From assembly GCA_015062205.1 (NCBI GenBank), contig SUVB01000012.1:1-64000 (forward strand): DNA of 64,000 nt. The letters are read 5' to 3'. Origin of the DNA: Desulfovibrio desulfuricans (GTDB lineage: Bacteria > Desulfobacterota > Desulfovibrionia > Desulfovibrionales > Desulfovibrionaceae). The notes under the pieces were generated by a model. That model had not been told where the DNA came from. It saw nothing but the letters and a program-made list of their open reading frames with translations, and made no database searches. This document shows, piece by piece, positions 18,004-27,665 of this stretch (positions are counted from its first letter, which is position 1; each line of letters opens with the position of its first letter). Position numbers and translations under genes: made by a program.

Positions 18004-19395
18004 GTGCAGACACTAGCAGCTTGCATCAACCGCCGGGCGGCGGAAGTCAGGGAACGCCTTGCGGCCGTGCGGTCCGCTCCCGGCGGGGAATTGTGGCATT
18101 CCTGCCTGTTCTGGTCCTTCTGGCTTTCACTGGCCAGTTTCCCCATAGGCTACGGCGCGCGGGAAGTGCTGCCGCTGGTGAGTTTCGTCTTCCTGTTGCT
18201 GTACTACCGGGCGGACTGGCAGCACAGCGTCCTTGCCGGGCTGCGCGTGCGGCCCCTGTTCTACTGCCTGTGGGGCATGATCTGCATCGGCGTGTTCCTG
18301 TCGGAAAACGTATGGACATCGCTGCTGCACGCGGGGACGGGCATCAACAAGGGCTTCATCCTGCCCTTCATCGCCATGGAGTGCGCGCGGGACGAGAAGG
18401 GCCTGCGCCGCCTTGTCTGGGCCTGTGCGCTGGCCTGTTTCTGGGAAGGGCTGGACGGCCTGTACCAGGCCATGACCGGCGCGGACGTCCTGTTCGGCTA
18501 TACCCGCAATGCGGGCAGGCTTACGGGCAGCCTCGGCGATTATACCGTGGGCAACTACATTGCGCTGGCGCTCATTCCTGCCTTTTCCCTCTGGTTCATC
18601 CTGCGTCGCGTCCTGTCGTCCGCGGCATCGGCCCTGCTGTGGGTCGCGGTTCTCTGGCCCGCGTTCTTCCTGCTGGCGGGGGCTTCCAGCCGCAGCGGGG
18701 CGCTGGCCGTGGCGGCGGCTGTGGGGCTGTGGGTGGCGATGCGCGGCCGCCGTCTGTGCGGCAAGCGGGTGCTGTTCTCTCTGGGTGCGCTTGTGAGTCT
18801 GCTGCTGGCTGTGCTGGTGCTGCAGGGACGCATGGACGTGCAGGCCGTGGAGGGCGACGGCCGCTGGAGCCTGTGGCGGCTGGGCTGGAGCGTCTTTCTG
18901 GAACATCCATGGTTCGGGGCCGGGGCCGGGCGCTACAACGCAGCCTTCCGCGAACTGGGGCTTACGCCGGCATGTGACGCCGTTACCATCAGCCATCCGC
19001 ACAACCTCTATCTGGACATGCTCTACGCCCACGGCTTGGTGGGTTTCACGCTGGGCATGATCTTCCTGCTGGGCTTTCTGTGGTGGGGCTGGCGGCACAT
19101 CCGGCCGCGCCTGCGGAAAGAAATGGCGGAGGGCAGCCCGCGCATCTACTGGCGGCTGACGGCCTGGTTCTGGCTGGGGTATGCCGGATGGCTGGTCAAC
19201 GGCATCTTTGGGCACGACTTTTACCGCATCTGGTGGCTGGCGCTGGCCATGAGCCATCTGGGCGTCATGATCGGCGCGGTGGCCGGCGGGCTGGCGGCGG
19301 AGCGCGGCCGCCGGGATGCCGCCCCGCCTTCAGGCGGGGGCGCAGGGCCGGGGGACGGCGCTGCCGCGCGGGAAGGGGACGGCAACCCCGCCTAG
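18004..19395 (+). CDS. O-antigen ligase-like (WaaL/Wzy family) membrane protein
   Basis: About 463 residues with ten or more hydrophobic segments and the Wzy_C-type periplasmic loop (RWSLWRLGWSVFLEHPWFGAG, then ISHPHNLYLDMLYAHGLVGF). The PHN motif within that loop is typical of enzymes that ligate or polymerise lipid-linked glycans at the outer face of the inner membrane. The GTG at 18004 is my choice (GGAGG 13 bases upstream, slightly far); a TTG at 17935 is in frame. The C-terminal tail is Gly/Ala-rich and hydrophilic. Substrate unknown. Confidence 0.8.
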   Translation: MQTLAACINRRAAEVRERLAAVRSAPGGELWHSCLFWSFWLSLASFPIGYGAREVLPLVSFVFLLLYYRADWQHSVLAGLRVRPLFYCLWGMICIGVFLSENVWTSLLHAGTGINKGFILPFIAMECARDEKGLRRLVWACALACFWEGLDGLYQAMTGADVLFGYTRNAGRLTGSLGDYTVGNYIALALIPAFSLWFILRRVLSSAASALLWVAVLWPAFFLLAGASSRSGALAVAAAVGLWVAMRGRRLCGKRVLFSLGALVSLLLAVLVLQGRMDVQAVEGDGRWSLWRLGWSVFLEHPWFGAGAGRYNAAFRELGLTPACDAVTISHPHNLYLDMLYAHGLVGFTLGMIFLLGFLWWGWRHIRPRLRKEMAEGSPRIYWRLTAWFWLGYAGWLVNGIFGHDFYRIWWLALAMSHLGVMIGAVAGGLAAERGRRDAAPPSGGGAGPGDGAAAREGDGNPA

Positions 19396-19449
19396 GCGGG
19401 CGTCTTCCGGGCGCTGCAGGAGGCTGCCGGCGCTTCTGCCCGGAGTGGC

Positions 19450-20262
19450 CTATGCCCCCTTTTCCGGCGCGCCGTACTCTTCAAGCATCTCCTCGAAATG
19501 CTGTCTGCCGTGCGCGCGCAGCATTGCCAGCGCCTCCTCCCTGGTGGGGATGCGCCCCTTGCAGCGCTGGTTCTGCAGGCGGTTTTCCGGGCAGTACCCC
19601 AGCTGCACGCAGTTGGGACCGGCCCCGACAAAGAGATCGGGCGCGGCCTTGCGGCAGAGGCGCAGCATCTTCCAGGCGAGGTCGCGGATTTCGTGCTGCG
19701 CGTTGCGGCAGCAGCGGATGGAGAACCAGTCCAGCAGGGCGTGGGCGTTCATGCCTATGATGGCCTTGAATTCCGTGGCCTGGGGCTTGAGGTAGCGCAA
19801 GTCTTCCTCCGGCAGGCCCGCCGCGAGCCCGGCGTCGTACCACTGACAGGCGAGCCCGGCCAGATCGCGGCCGGAAAGCGTGCAGCAGTGCCCGTCCGGA
19901 AGGGTGACTTCGGCCCCGAAGTCCGCGACGCTGCGCGGGTAGACCACGCTGAAGGCGCGCTTGCCGCCCAGCTCCGCCCGGCCGGACTTGATGAGGTAGG
20001 AGGCAAGGCGCTTGCGCACGAGTTGGGTTTCCGTCACGCGCGAAAAGCCCTCCACGCCGAAGAGGAAGAAGTCGAATTCCAGCGCGGCCCTGTGCCCGGA
20101 TTCCAGGATGTTCTGCACGATTTTGCGGGAATAGGGCGAGGCCGCAATGTCTTCCAGCGAGCGTTCGCTGCGCACGAAGCGCGCGGCGATATCCGTGTAG
20201 ATTTTGCCGCCGCCGGCCAGCAGCATGACTTTGCCCGTGCCGGTGAAGTTTTCGTCGAGCAT
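19450..20262 (-). CDS. thyX: Flavin-dependent thymidylate synthase ThyX
   Basis: 270 residues. The ThyX signature RHRxxSxxxxSxR appears as RKRLASYLIKSGR, with the His replaced by Lys. Other supports are the start GTGKVMLLAGGG, the segment ARFVRSERSLEDIA, and FKAIIGMNAHALLDWFSIRC near the active site. ThyX makes dTMP from dUMP with FAD and methylene-tetrahydrofolate. The C-terminus is extended by a Cys-containing segment (NCVQLGYCPEN). Divergent from uvrC across about 250 bases. Confidence 0.88.
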   Translation of the reverse strand: MLDENFTGTGKVMLLAGGGKIYTDIAARFVRSERSLEDIAASPYSRKIVQNILESGHRAALEFDFFLFGVEGFSRVTETQLVRKRLASYLIKSGRAELGGKRAFSVVYPRSVADFGAEVTLPDGHCCTLSGRDLAGLACQWYDAGLAAGLPEEDLRYLKPQATEFKAIIGMNAHALLDWFSIRCCRNAQHEIRDLAWKMLRLCRKAAPDLFVGAGPNCVQLGYCPENRLQNQRCKGRIPTREEALAMLRAHGRQHFEEMLEEYGAPEKGA

Positions 20263-20517
20263 GTTCCACCTCCCGCAGTTCCGGCCCGGAGGCCGTCAGG
20301 GCACGATAGATGAAAGCGGCGCTGCGGGCAAGCCGTCCGCCGTCGTCAATGCCTGTGGCTTCCCGGTGCTGATCACATTCTCTGAAAGCACGCGCGTTGC
20401 CGACCATACGTGGCGCGCAGGCGAGCTTCTCCACGTCACGGGACGCCTTGACAGGGCGGGTGCGGCGGGCGCACAGTGACGAACGTTCCGCCCCCCGCCG
20501 GCAACAACGAGATTCGC

Positions 20518-22446
20518 ATGCAGCGGCCAGACCCTTCCAGCATCCCCCTCACGCCCGGCGTGTACATGTACAGGGACAACCGGGGGCGCATCATCTATGT
20601 GGGCAAGGCCCGCATCCTGCGCCGCCGGGTGCTCTCCTACTTCCGGCCTGAGGGCCTGCCCGCCAAGACGCGGGCCATGCTTTCCCACGCCGCCGCCATT
20701 GAATGCATCACCACAACCACGGAAAAGGAAGCCCTGCTGCTGGAGGCGAGCTGCATCAAGCGGCACCGCCCCCACTATAATATCGTGCTGCGTGACGACA
20801 AGCAGTACGTACTCTTCCGGCTCAATCCGCAGAATCCCTTTCCCCGGCTGGAAATCGTGCGCCGGGCCCGGCGCGACGGGGCGCGCTATTTCGGTCCCTT
20901 CACGTCGGCCCTTGCCGCCCGCGAGACGTGGAAGCTCATTCACCGCGCCTTTAGCCTGCGCCGCTGTTCGGACCGGGCCATGAAAAACCGTGTGCGGCCC
21001 TGCCTGTACCATTTTATGGGGCAGTGCCCGGCCCCCTGCATGGGGCTCGTGACGGCGCAGGACTACAGTGAAAACGTGCGCAAGGTGACGGAGTTGCTGC
21101 AGGGGCGCGCGGCGGAACTGCTGCGCAGCCTGCGCGCGGGCATGGAGCAGGCGTCGGAGGCGCTGGAATTTGAGCGCGCTGCCGTCCTGCGCGACCAGAT
21201 CCGCGCCGTGGAGGCCACGGTGGAGCGGCAGGCCGCCGTGCAGCCCGGCGGCGGCGACATGGACGCCGTGGGCCTTTTCGCCTCGGACAAGGGGCTGGCC
21301 CTGGGCATCGTCTTCGTGCGCGGCGGCGCCATGACGGACAGCCGCGCGTTCTACTGGGCCGGGCTGACCTTTGAGGACGCGCCGGAACTGCTCTGGTCCT
21401 TTCTTGGGCAGTATTACAGCAGCGCCGTGCCCCCGCCCCGCGTGCTCCTGCCCTGGATTCCGCCCGACGCGGACGAGGCGGAACGCGCGGAGGCCGAAGC
21501 GGACCAGGACGCCTTCCGGATGCCGGAAGGCCTTGCCGCCGCAACGGCGGAGGCCGAAGCGGACGCCGCAGCCCCCGGCGTTCCGGAGCGCGAAATCTGG
21601 GAGCAGACGCTCTCGGACCGCAGGGGCGGCCCCGTGCGCATCGTGGCCCCGCAGAACGCGGGCGACAACCGGCTGGTGGATGTGGCGCAGTCCAACGCGC
21701 GCGAGGAGGCCCGCCGTCAGGAGCAGTCGGCGGAAACGGGCATACTGGAGCGCCTGGCCCGCGCCCTGCGCCTGCCGGGGCCGCCGCGTCGCATCGAATG
21801 CGTGGACGTGTCGCATACCGGGGGACGGCAGACGCGCGTCGGCATGGTGGTCTTCGAAGACGGCAGGGCGCAGCGCTCGCAGTACCGCGTGTACGCCATG
21901 CCCGACAGCGGCGACGACTACGCCACCCTGGCCGCCTGGATTCCCCGGCGGCTGGAGAGCGGCCCGCCCTGGCCGGACCTGCTGCTCATTGACGGCGGGC
22001 GCGGCCAGCTGTCGGCCGTGGGGCGCGCTTTGCGCGAGGCGGGGCGGGAAGGGCTGTTCCCGCTGGCGGGCATCGCCAAGGCGCGGGACGCGGCGGGCCA
22101 TGCGGACCGCCGCGCGGGCAACGTGGCCGACCGCATCTTTGTGCCCGGCCGGGCCAACCCCCTGCCCCTGCGCGAGGGGGGGCCGGAGTTGCTTTTTCTG
22201 CAGAATGTGCGCGACAACACGCACCGTTTCGCCATCGGGCGGCATCGCCGTGCGCGGCGCGGCGCGGCCCTTTCCGGCGAGCTTATGCGCCTGCCGGGCA
22301 TCGGCCCGGCCACGGCGCGGCTGCTCTGGGACCGCTTCGGCAGCGTGGAGGCCATGCGCGCCGCAAGCCTTGACGAGCTGCGGGCGCTGCCGGGCATCGG
22401 CAAGGCCAGGGCTGCGCTGCTGCATGAGAAATTGAAGGGAATATAG
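20518..22446 (+). CDS. uvrC: Excinuclease ABC subunit C
   Basis: 642 residues from the ATG at 20518; an in-frame GTG at 20476 is an alternative. The GIY-YIG nuclease appears as PGVYMYRD and IIYVGKA, the UVR/Cys-rich region as VRPCLYHFMGQCPAPC, the RNase H-like nuclease as CVDVSHTGG and LLLIDGGRGQLSA, and two helix-hairpin-helix repeats close the protein (LPGIGPATARLL and LPGIGKARAALL). UvrC makes both incisions in nucleotide excision repair. An acidic Ala/Glu-rich insert (around AEAEADQDAF and AEAEADAAAP) lengthens the middle. Confidence 0.96.
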   Translation: MQRPDPSSIPLTPGVYMYRDNRGRIIYVGKARILRRRVLSYFRPEGLPAKTRAMLSHAAAIECITTTTEKEALLLEASCIKRHRPHYNIVLRDDKQYVLFRLNPQNPFPRLEIVRRARRDGARYFGPFTSALAARETWKLIHRAFSLRRCSDRAMKNRVRPCLYHFMGQCPAPCMGLVTAQDYSENVRKVTELLQGRAAELLRSLRAGMEQASEALEFERAAVLRDQIRAVEATVERQAAVQPGGGDMDAVGLFASDKGLALGIVFVRGGAMTDSRAFYWAGLTFEDAPELLWSFLGQYYSSAVPPPRVLLPWIPPDADEAERAEAEADQDAFRMPEGLAAATAEAEADAAAPGVPEREIWEQTLSDRRGGPVRIVAPQNAGDNRLVDVAQSNAREEARRQEQSAETGILERLARALRLPGPPRRIECVDVSHTGGRQTRVGMVVFEDGRAQRSQYRVYAMPDSGDDYATLAAWIPRRLESGPPWPDLLLIDGGRGQLSAVGRALREAGREGLFPLAGIAKARDAAGHADRRAGNVADRIFVPGRANPLPLREGGPELLFLQNVRDNTHRFAIGRHRRARRGAALSGELMRLPGIGPATARLLWDRFGSVEAMRAASLDELRALPGIGKARAALLHEKLKGI

Positions 22447-22455
22447 CAAAAACAC

Positions 22456-24318
22456 ATGGGGGCATCTATGGCGCAGGCACAGGCTGTCACGGCGTTCCGC
22501 CGCATCTATGCCCAGCTCGACAGGCCGCTGCGGCGGCGTTTTTGGCGCGTGTCGCAGCTTTCCGGCGTGGTCAGCCTCCTGGAACTGGCCATCACTGCCG
22601 CCATTTCCCTGCTGGGCGTGGCGCTGGCGGCCCCGCAGAGCCTGCTGGAAAATCCCTGGACGCAGCGTCTGCTCACGGCCGTGCCCGCGCTGGCCCCGGT
22701 GGCGGGCGACCAGCGCCTGCTGCTGCTTTTTCTCATGGTGGGCCTGTGCGCGGCCGTTGCCGTCAAGGCCGCGTCCCTGGGCCTGCTGACCTGGCGGCAG
22801 GCCTGTTTTTCGCAGGCCGTGGGCGTGTTCTTCAGCGTGCGTTTCTACCGGCTGCTGCTGCGTGCGCCCTATCTGTGGCATGTGCGACAGGACATGAGCA
22901 TGCTCCAGACGCGCCTGACCTGGGCGCGCTTCAGCGCGGACTTCCTGCTGGCCGTGCTTCAGGCCCTGTCGCAGCTGCTGGCCGCCGTGGTGCTGGTGGG
23001 CGTGGTCTACGGCGTGTCGCCCTGGGCGGCCCTGCTGGTCTGCCTGACCATGGGCCTGAGCGCCCTGTGCACCTATCGGCTGGCGCGGCGCAAGGTGCGG
23101 CAGCTCAATGCCGTGTCCATGCAGACCGAGGCCGACGCCAACAGGGTGGCCTATCCCTCGCTGGCGGGCATCCGCGAGGTGAAGATCTACGGGCAGGAGC
23201 GGGCCTTCCTGCATCAGTTCACCCGGCAGCGCGAGGCTTTTGCCAAAGTGCAGAGCCTGCTGCCGGTGGTCTACCCCGCGCCTTCGTGGATACTGGACTT
23301 CACGGGCATGCTCATGCTGCTGGCGGCCCTGCTGGTCATGAGCGGCCAGGGGCTTTCCGTGGCGCGCCTCACCGGCGAACTGACCCTGCTGGCGGCCGTG
23401 ACCTGGCGGCTGCTGCCCACCATGACCACTCTGGTCAGCTATCTTTTGCAGGTCCAGCAGCACATGATGTACACGCAGGACGCCGTGCAGTTTATCGGCG
23501 CGCTGGAAAAGGAACTGACCGCCGCGCGCGTGGACGTGGAGGAGGCCGCCCCCATCCCCTGCCCCCTGACGGAGGCGCTGGAGCTGCGCGATGTGGCCTT
23601 TCGCTATCCGGATACCCCGACCGACCGGCCCGACGCCCTCCACCATCTCAATGTGCGTGTGGAGCGGGGCAGCATGGTGGGGTTCATCGGTTCGTCGGGC
23701 GCAGGCAAGAGCACGGTGGTGGGCCTGCTCACGGGCCTGCTGACGCCCACGGCGGGCGAACTGCTGGTGGACGGGCGGCCGCTCACGCCCGAGCGCAAGG
23801 CGGGCTGGCTGCGCTCCATCGGCTATGTGCCGCAGTCGCCCTTTCTGCTCAATGCCTCCATTGCCGCCAATGTGGCCTTTGCGCAGTGGGGCGGAGAAAT
23901 TGATCGCGACCGCGTGGAGCAGTGCTGCCGTATGGCCGCCATGGATTTTCTGCCCGACCTGCCGGAGGGGCTGGACACGGTCATCGGCGAGCGGGGCGTG
24001 CGCCTTTCCGGGGGGCAGGTGCAGCGCGTGGCCATTGCCCGCGCCCTTTATGAGCGTCCGCAGCTCATGCTTTTTGACGAGGCAACCAGCGCGCTGGACG
24101 GCGCGTCCGAGCAGGCCATCCAGCGCACCATCGAATCCCTGGGCGGATCGGCCACGCTCATTCTGGTGGCCCACCGCCTGAGCACGGTGAAGAACTGCGA
24201 CTATCTCTACTGGCTGGGCAACGGCTCCATAGTCATGCAGGGTGCGCCCGCCGACGTGCTGCCGCGCTACGAGGCCTGGCTGGACAGCCGGGCCGGGGCG
24301 ATGGCGGCGGGGGCGTGA
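22456..24318 (+). CDS. ABC exporter with fused membrane and ATPase domains
   Basis: 620 residues. The first 330 or so form a six-helix ABC type I exporter membrane domain, and the rest is the nucleotide-binding domain: Walker A GSSGAGKST, signature RLSGGQVQR, Walker B LMLFDEATSALDG, switch VAHRLST. MsbA/lipid-export-like but the substrate cannot be told. ATG at 22456; an ATG at 22468 with GGGGG just upstream is equally possible. It follows uvrC by 9 bases and ends 6 bases from the convergent DUF3298 gene. Confidence 0.92.
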   Translation: MGASMAQAQAVTAFRRIYAQLDRPLRRRFWRVSQLSGVVSLLELAITAAISLLGVALAAPQSLLENPWTQRLLTAVPALAPVAGDQRLLLLFLMVGLCAAVAVKAASLGLLTWRQACFSQAVGVFFSVRFYRLLLRAPYLWHVRQDMSMLQTRLTWARFSADFLLAVLQALSQLLAAVVLVGVVYGVSPWAALLVCLTMGLSALCTYRLARRKVRQLNAVSMQTEADANRVAYPSLAGIREVKIYGQERAFLHQFTRQREAFAKVQSLLPVVYPAPSWILDFTGMLMLLAALLVMSGQGLSVARLTGELTLLAAVTWRLLPTMTTLVSYLLQVQQHMMYTQDAVQFIGALEKELTAARVDVEEAAPIPCPLTEALELRDVAFRYPDTPTDRPDALHHLNVRVERGSMVGFIGSSGAGKSTVVGLLTGLLTPTAGELLVDGRPLTPERKAGWLRSIGYVPQSPFLLNASIAANVAFAQWGGEIDRDRVEQCCRMAAMDFLPDLPEGLDTVIGERGVRLSGGQVQRVAIARALYERPQLMLFDEATSALDGASEQAIQRTIESLGGSATLILVAHRLSTVKNCDYLYWLGNGSIVMQGAPADVLPRYEAWLDSRAGAMAAGA

Positions 24319-24324
24319 CGGGGG

Positions 24325-25308
24325 CTATTGGCCCCAGAGCAGCAGCAGGGGGCGGGCCGGGCGCAGTTCGTCCAGGGGAATGTCCACGCGTTGCGCCCCG
24401 GCAGCCCAGGGAGCCACCTGGTAGGGCTGGAAGTTGATGCGGATGCCCGAGGGGATAAGCGTCAGGCTGGCAAAGTTTTCCGGCACGGGGGCAAGGCCGG
24501 CGCGCAGCATCTGTTCCTGCCGCATGCCGCCCAGACGCCGGGAAAGCGCCTTGTATGCCCACGAGGACATGATGGAGAGCGCGGCGTCCGGATCTTCAAA
24601 AATATCCACGAGTCCCAGGCGCTGCGCGGTCAGGCTGTTGAAGTTCAGCGTGATGATGTCCAGATTGCCCTGGGCCGACCCGGTGTAGGTCCAGATTTCA
24701 AAGGTGATGCTCAGCCCGTTGGCGGAAGGCGCGGTGACGGAATAGGAGCCCCAGAGTTCCGGCGGGGAACGGCGTTCGCCGAACAGGCCCCGGTCGTCGT
24801 CGAAACTGGCGTCAAAGGCGTCGGCAATGCCCGTGACCCACCGGCGGATATCACTGTCCACAGCCTTCACGCCGAAGGAGGGATAGCTGATGTTGATTTC
24901 GGGCCTGCCTTCGCGTTCGCTGCGGACGAGCTGGTGCTCGATGACGCCGGGCCGGGGCGAACCGGAAATGATGGCGGCCGCGGCGCTGCGGTCAACGCGG
25001 CTTGACGCCTGCGTCGGCGGAGTTGCGGGGGACGGGGAAGGGGGCGTCGCGTCGCTGCCCTGGGGGGGGACGGCAACGTCCGTGCCCACGGCGTCGGGTG
25101 TTGCCGCAAGCGCGGCAACGGGCAGGATTTCCGTTGCGGGCCCGGAGGCGGGCTGCGCGCTGACGGCCCATGCGCCTTCCACGGGCGGCAGCGCGGGGGA
25201 CGGCAGCCATGCTGCAGAATCAAGAGGGCGGGCCGCCGCAGGCGCGGCAAAAACCCAAAGCGCCAGCAGCATCGACAGCACCGGCAACAAACTGAAACTC
25301 TGGGACAT
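24325..25308 (-). CDS. Secreted DUF3298/RsiV-like protein
   Basis: 327 residues. Signal peptide (LLPVLSMLLALWVFAAPAAA), then a 90-residue Pro/Ala/Ser-rich linker, then a C-terminal domain containing INISYPSFGVKAVDSDIRRW, LDIITLNFNSLTAQRLGLVD and an ending INFQPYQVAPWAAGAQRVDI. This pattern matches the DUF3298 domain shared with RsiV and PdaC, which in those proteins can bind or respond to cell-wall ligands. AAGG lies upstream of the ATG at 25308. Function here not known; periplasmic location is inferred. Confidence 0.8.
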   Translation of the reverse strand: MSQSFSLLPVLSMLLALWVFAAPAAARPLDSAAWLPSPALPPVEGAWAVSAQPASGPATEILPVAALAATPDAVGTDVAVPPQGSDATPPSPSPATPPTQASSRVDRSAAAAIISGSPRPGVIEHQLVRSEREGRPEINISYPSFGVKAVDSDIRRWVTGIADAFDASFDDDRGLFGERRSPPELWGSYSVTAPSANGLSITFEIWTYTGSAQGNLDIITLNFNSLTAQRLGLVDIFEDPDAALSIMSSWAYKALSRRLGGMRQEQMLRAGLAPVPENFASLTLIPSGIRINFQPYQVAPWAAGAQRVDIPLDELRPARPLLLLWGQ

Positions 25309-25851
25309 ACAACAACCTTGATGCGCCGTGACGGCTCGGCGGGAGCCGCCCGCCGCCTCCGTCGCGCCGGAGGCAGGGCAGGATGATTCAGACTGTTCCA
25401 CTATCGGGGAACGTGCTATCGGGAAAAGACTGTCTGTTGCTGCTGCCGGCAACATAAGCGGCAGCATTGGCGGATGTGGCTGGACATCCGTGCGCTCCAT
25501 TACCTGTTCAACTCCGCCTGTAACTACCGGATGCAAAGGCAGAGTGCAATGTTTCTCTTGCGGCCGCATTGCGGCCTCGCCGCATACCGGCCGACGCCGC
25601 AGCGCCGGATGGCCGGGGGGCGTCATGTTCCGTTCGCGGTCACAGGGGACGGGAACCTGTCGGCCGTCTTCACGCTGCCTGCGTGCCGTTGCCGGGGCGC
25701 CTCGCGGCTGCCGCAGGAGCAGCGCCGCTGCGCGTTGCCGTCCGGGGGGCATGGCAACGCGCAGCCGGGCTGTGGGATGGACACGGTCGGCAAGGGGCAA
25801 CGGCGGGCACAGGGGAAAGCTCCGGCGCAGGGCCGGCCCCCTGATGCAGGG
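25309..25851. other. 543-base intergenic region
   Basis: No supported gene. The open frames here lack a family match or a ribosome-binding site. It contains a direct repeat CTATCGGG at 25401-25408 and 25416-25423, about 95 bases upstream of the DUF3298 start, which may be regulatory, and a GGGCCGGCCC palindrome (25830-25839) just beyond the end of the GGDEF gene. Confidence 0.4.
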
Positions 25852-27648
25852 CTACTCCGTCCTTACGGCTTTCATCGCTTTCTTGCGCGCGTACATGGCC
25901 TTGTCGGCACGCCTGAACACGTTTTCAATGCTGCTGTCTGTGTTGGGGTTGAATGTCGCATAGCCTATGGCCGCTGACACCCGCGCCCAGGGCTCAAGCG
26001 CCTCATCCTGCTGCAGAGCCTGTATCTGTGCATTGAACTCTGATATCAACGCATCGGCGTGCTCAAAATCACGGCCGGTCAGCACAGCGACGAATTCATC
26101 GCCGCCTATGCGGAATACGGGTGAATGCACGAATATATTGCAGACGATTTCGCAGAGCTTTTTGATTGCAATGTTCCCCTTTTCATGCCCATAGATGTCG
26201 TTGGTGCGCTTGAGGAAGTTCATGTCCACCATCACGATGCCGAAATCCTTCAAACCGTCACGTATTGACCATTGTAGCTGCTGGATTTCCTTGTCATAGG
26301 CCGCCCTGTTCCGTATCCCGGTAAGGGGGTCCTTGGTGGCGAGCTCCGTCATCTCCTCTGCATGCTGCTGGGAATTCTTCAGACTGATATTGGCATGTTT
26401 CAGCTTGTCCACCATGATGTTCAGCTGCATGGCGATATCGCCGACCTCATCATTTCTGGAGATAGCGGCCTTGTGTTCAAGATTCCCCTGCCCAATGACC
26501 TCCATATCCTCACCCAGCTGTTCCATAGGCCGCGTGATGGATGCCGCAAGTTTATCAGCTATCAGAACGACAATCAGTGTTATGAGTGCAAGTCCGCCTA
26601 TGGATGCAAGAATTGCGGTCCATATGGTTCGGTCCATGACGTTTAGGCTTTCTAGAACAATATTCTTCGGCACACGGGCGCAGAGTGTCCATCCCACGCG
26701 TTTAATCGGGGCATAGACGTAAAAGGCGTCATTTTTTTCCAGGATGCCGTTTTTTTCTTTCAAAATGCTCTTGATCTCATCTCCGGAAAGTCCTGTGGTT
26801 GAAGAGGCGTCTATTTCCTCCTCCGATATGATCTTTCCGTCCGCGGCAAAGGCGAATGAGGTTGCGCCGGCGCCGAAATACAGCCCGAGCATTTCCGTAT
26901 AGAGTCCTGTCAGATTGAAATCCGCACAGCACACGCCCTGGCGAACACCATTGGCGTCATTGAACCCTTTCCCAATGGTTATTGTGAGTCCCCGTCCCTG
27001 CGAATCTTTATAGAGTTCAGTATAAAATACACGGTCTGTTTTCATTCCCTTTTTGTACCATTCCGATTCAAAAAAATTATAATAGAGATATTTTGTCATA
27101 TCAGCTACGGCGGTGAGATATGAGTATTTGTCATAAGCAGGGAGAAAACCGCTCTTTATGCCGACATACACAGTATCTATAAGACCATCATTTTCTTCTG
27201 CAATGGGCTTCCAGGCTTTTTCGAGATGACTGAAAAACATGATATCGTCATGAACATCTTCCGGTTTCATATTTTCGGTGGCGAGTATCCCCGACATGGC
27301 AAAGGCGCCCTTCGGCGTGCTCAATCGTGGGGCATCAATATATTTCCCCGTGGCTATGAGATTGTCCCTGTTTTTATACATGTTTTGGATATAATCTGTA
27401 AGAAATACGATAAAATTCTCATAATGCTCAAGCCTCAGGTCCGTATTCTTGGCTTTCTGTTCCACGAGGCTCCGGATGTTTTGCTTCAGCTGGTATGTGA
27501 GCGTCTCTTCAGATTCTTTCTTGATTTGCAGCATGGCTACCATATTGCTGGTCATGGCAGCGAATGCCGTGATGACAGTGGTAACCAATACTGAAAGCAG
27601 CACACGCCTTCTGATAGGCACACGTTTTTTTGTACGATAATCGTCCAT
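25852..27648 (-). CDS. dCache-HAMP-GGDEF membrane diguanylate cyclase
   Basis: 598 residues. TM1 (RVLLSVLVTTVITAFAAMTS) and TM2 (AILASIGGLALITLIVVLIA) bracket a large dCache sensor domain with a DFNLTGLYTEMLG-type distal subdomain. A HAMP segment (ITRPMEQLGEDMEVIGQGNL), a coiled linker and an intact GGDEF domain follow (DPLTGIRNRAAYD, FRIGGDEFVAV). No RxxD inhibitory site precedes GGDEF. The ATG at 27648 has GGGGAAG upstream; one at 27663 is also in frame. It sits immediately behind the riboswitch-controlled antiporter on the same strand, and its GC content is visibly lower than its neighbours'. Confidence 0.92.
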   Translation of the reverse strand: MDDYRTKKRVPIRRRVLLSVLVTTVITAFAAMTSNMVAMLQIKKESEETLTYQLKQNIRSLVEQKAKNTDLRLEHYENFIVFLTDYIQNMYKNRDNLIATGKYIDAPRLSTPKGAFAMSGILATENMKPEDVHDDIMFFSHLEKAWKPIAEENDGLIDTVYVGIKSGFLPAYDKYSYLTAVADMTKYLYYNFFESEWYKKGMKTDRVFYTELYKDSQGRGLTITIGKGFNDANGVRQGVCCADFNLTGLYTEMLGLYFGAGATSFAFAADGKIISEEEIDASSTTGLSGDEIKSILKEKNGILEKNDAFYVYAPIKRVGWTLCARVPKNIVLESLNVMDRTIWTAILASIGGLALITLIVVLIADKLAASITRPMEQLGEDMEVIGQGNLEHKAAISRNDEVGDIAMQLNIMVDKLKHANISLKNSQQHAEEMTELATKDPLTGIRNRAAYDKEIQQLQWSIRDGLKDFGIVMVDMNFLKRTNDIYGHEKGNIAIKKLCEIVCNIFVHSPVFRIGGDEFVAVLTGRDFEHADALISEFNAQIQALQQDEALEPWARVSAAIGYATFNPNTDSSIENVFRRADKAMYARKKAMKAVRTE

Positions 27649-27665
27649 AGGTATCTTCCCCATTC

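Noticed and set aside
20296-24174. 1292-residue open frame antisense to uvrC and the ABC exporter
   Set aside because: Same reason: both strands cannot encode here, and uvrC and the exporter have complete motif sets.
25328-25963. 211-residue plus-strand frame between the DUF3298 and GGDEF genes
   Set aside because: No ribosome-binding site, no family match, Arg/Ser-rich composition, and it overlaps the end of the GGDEF gene.
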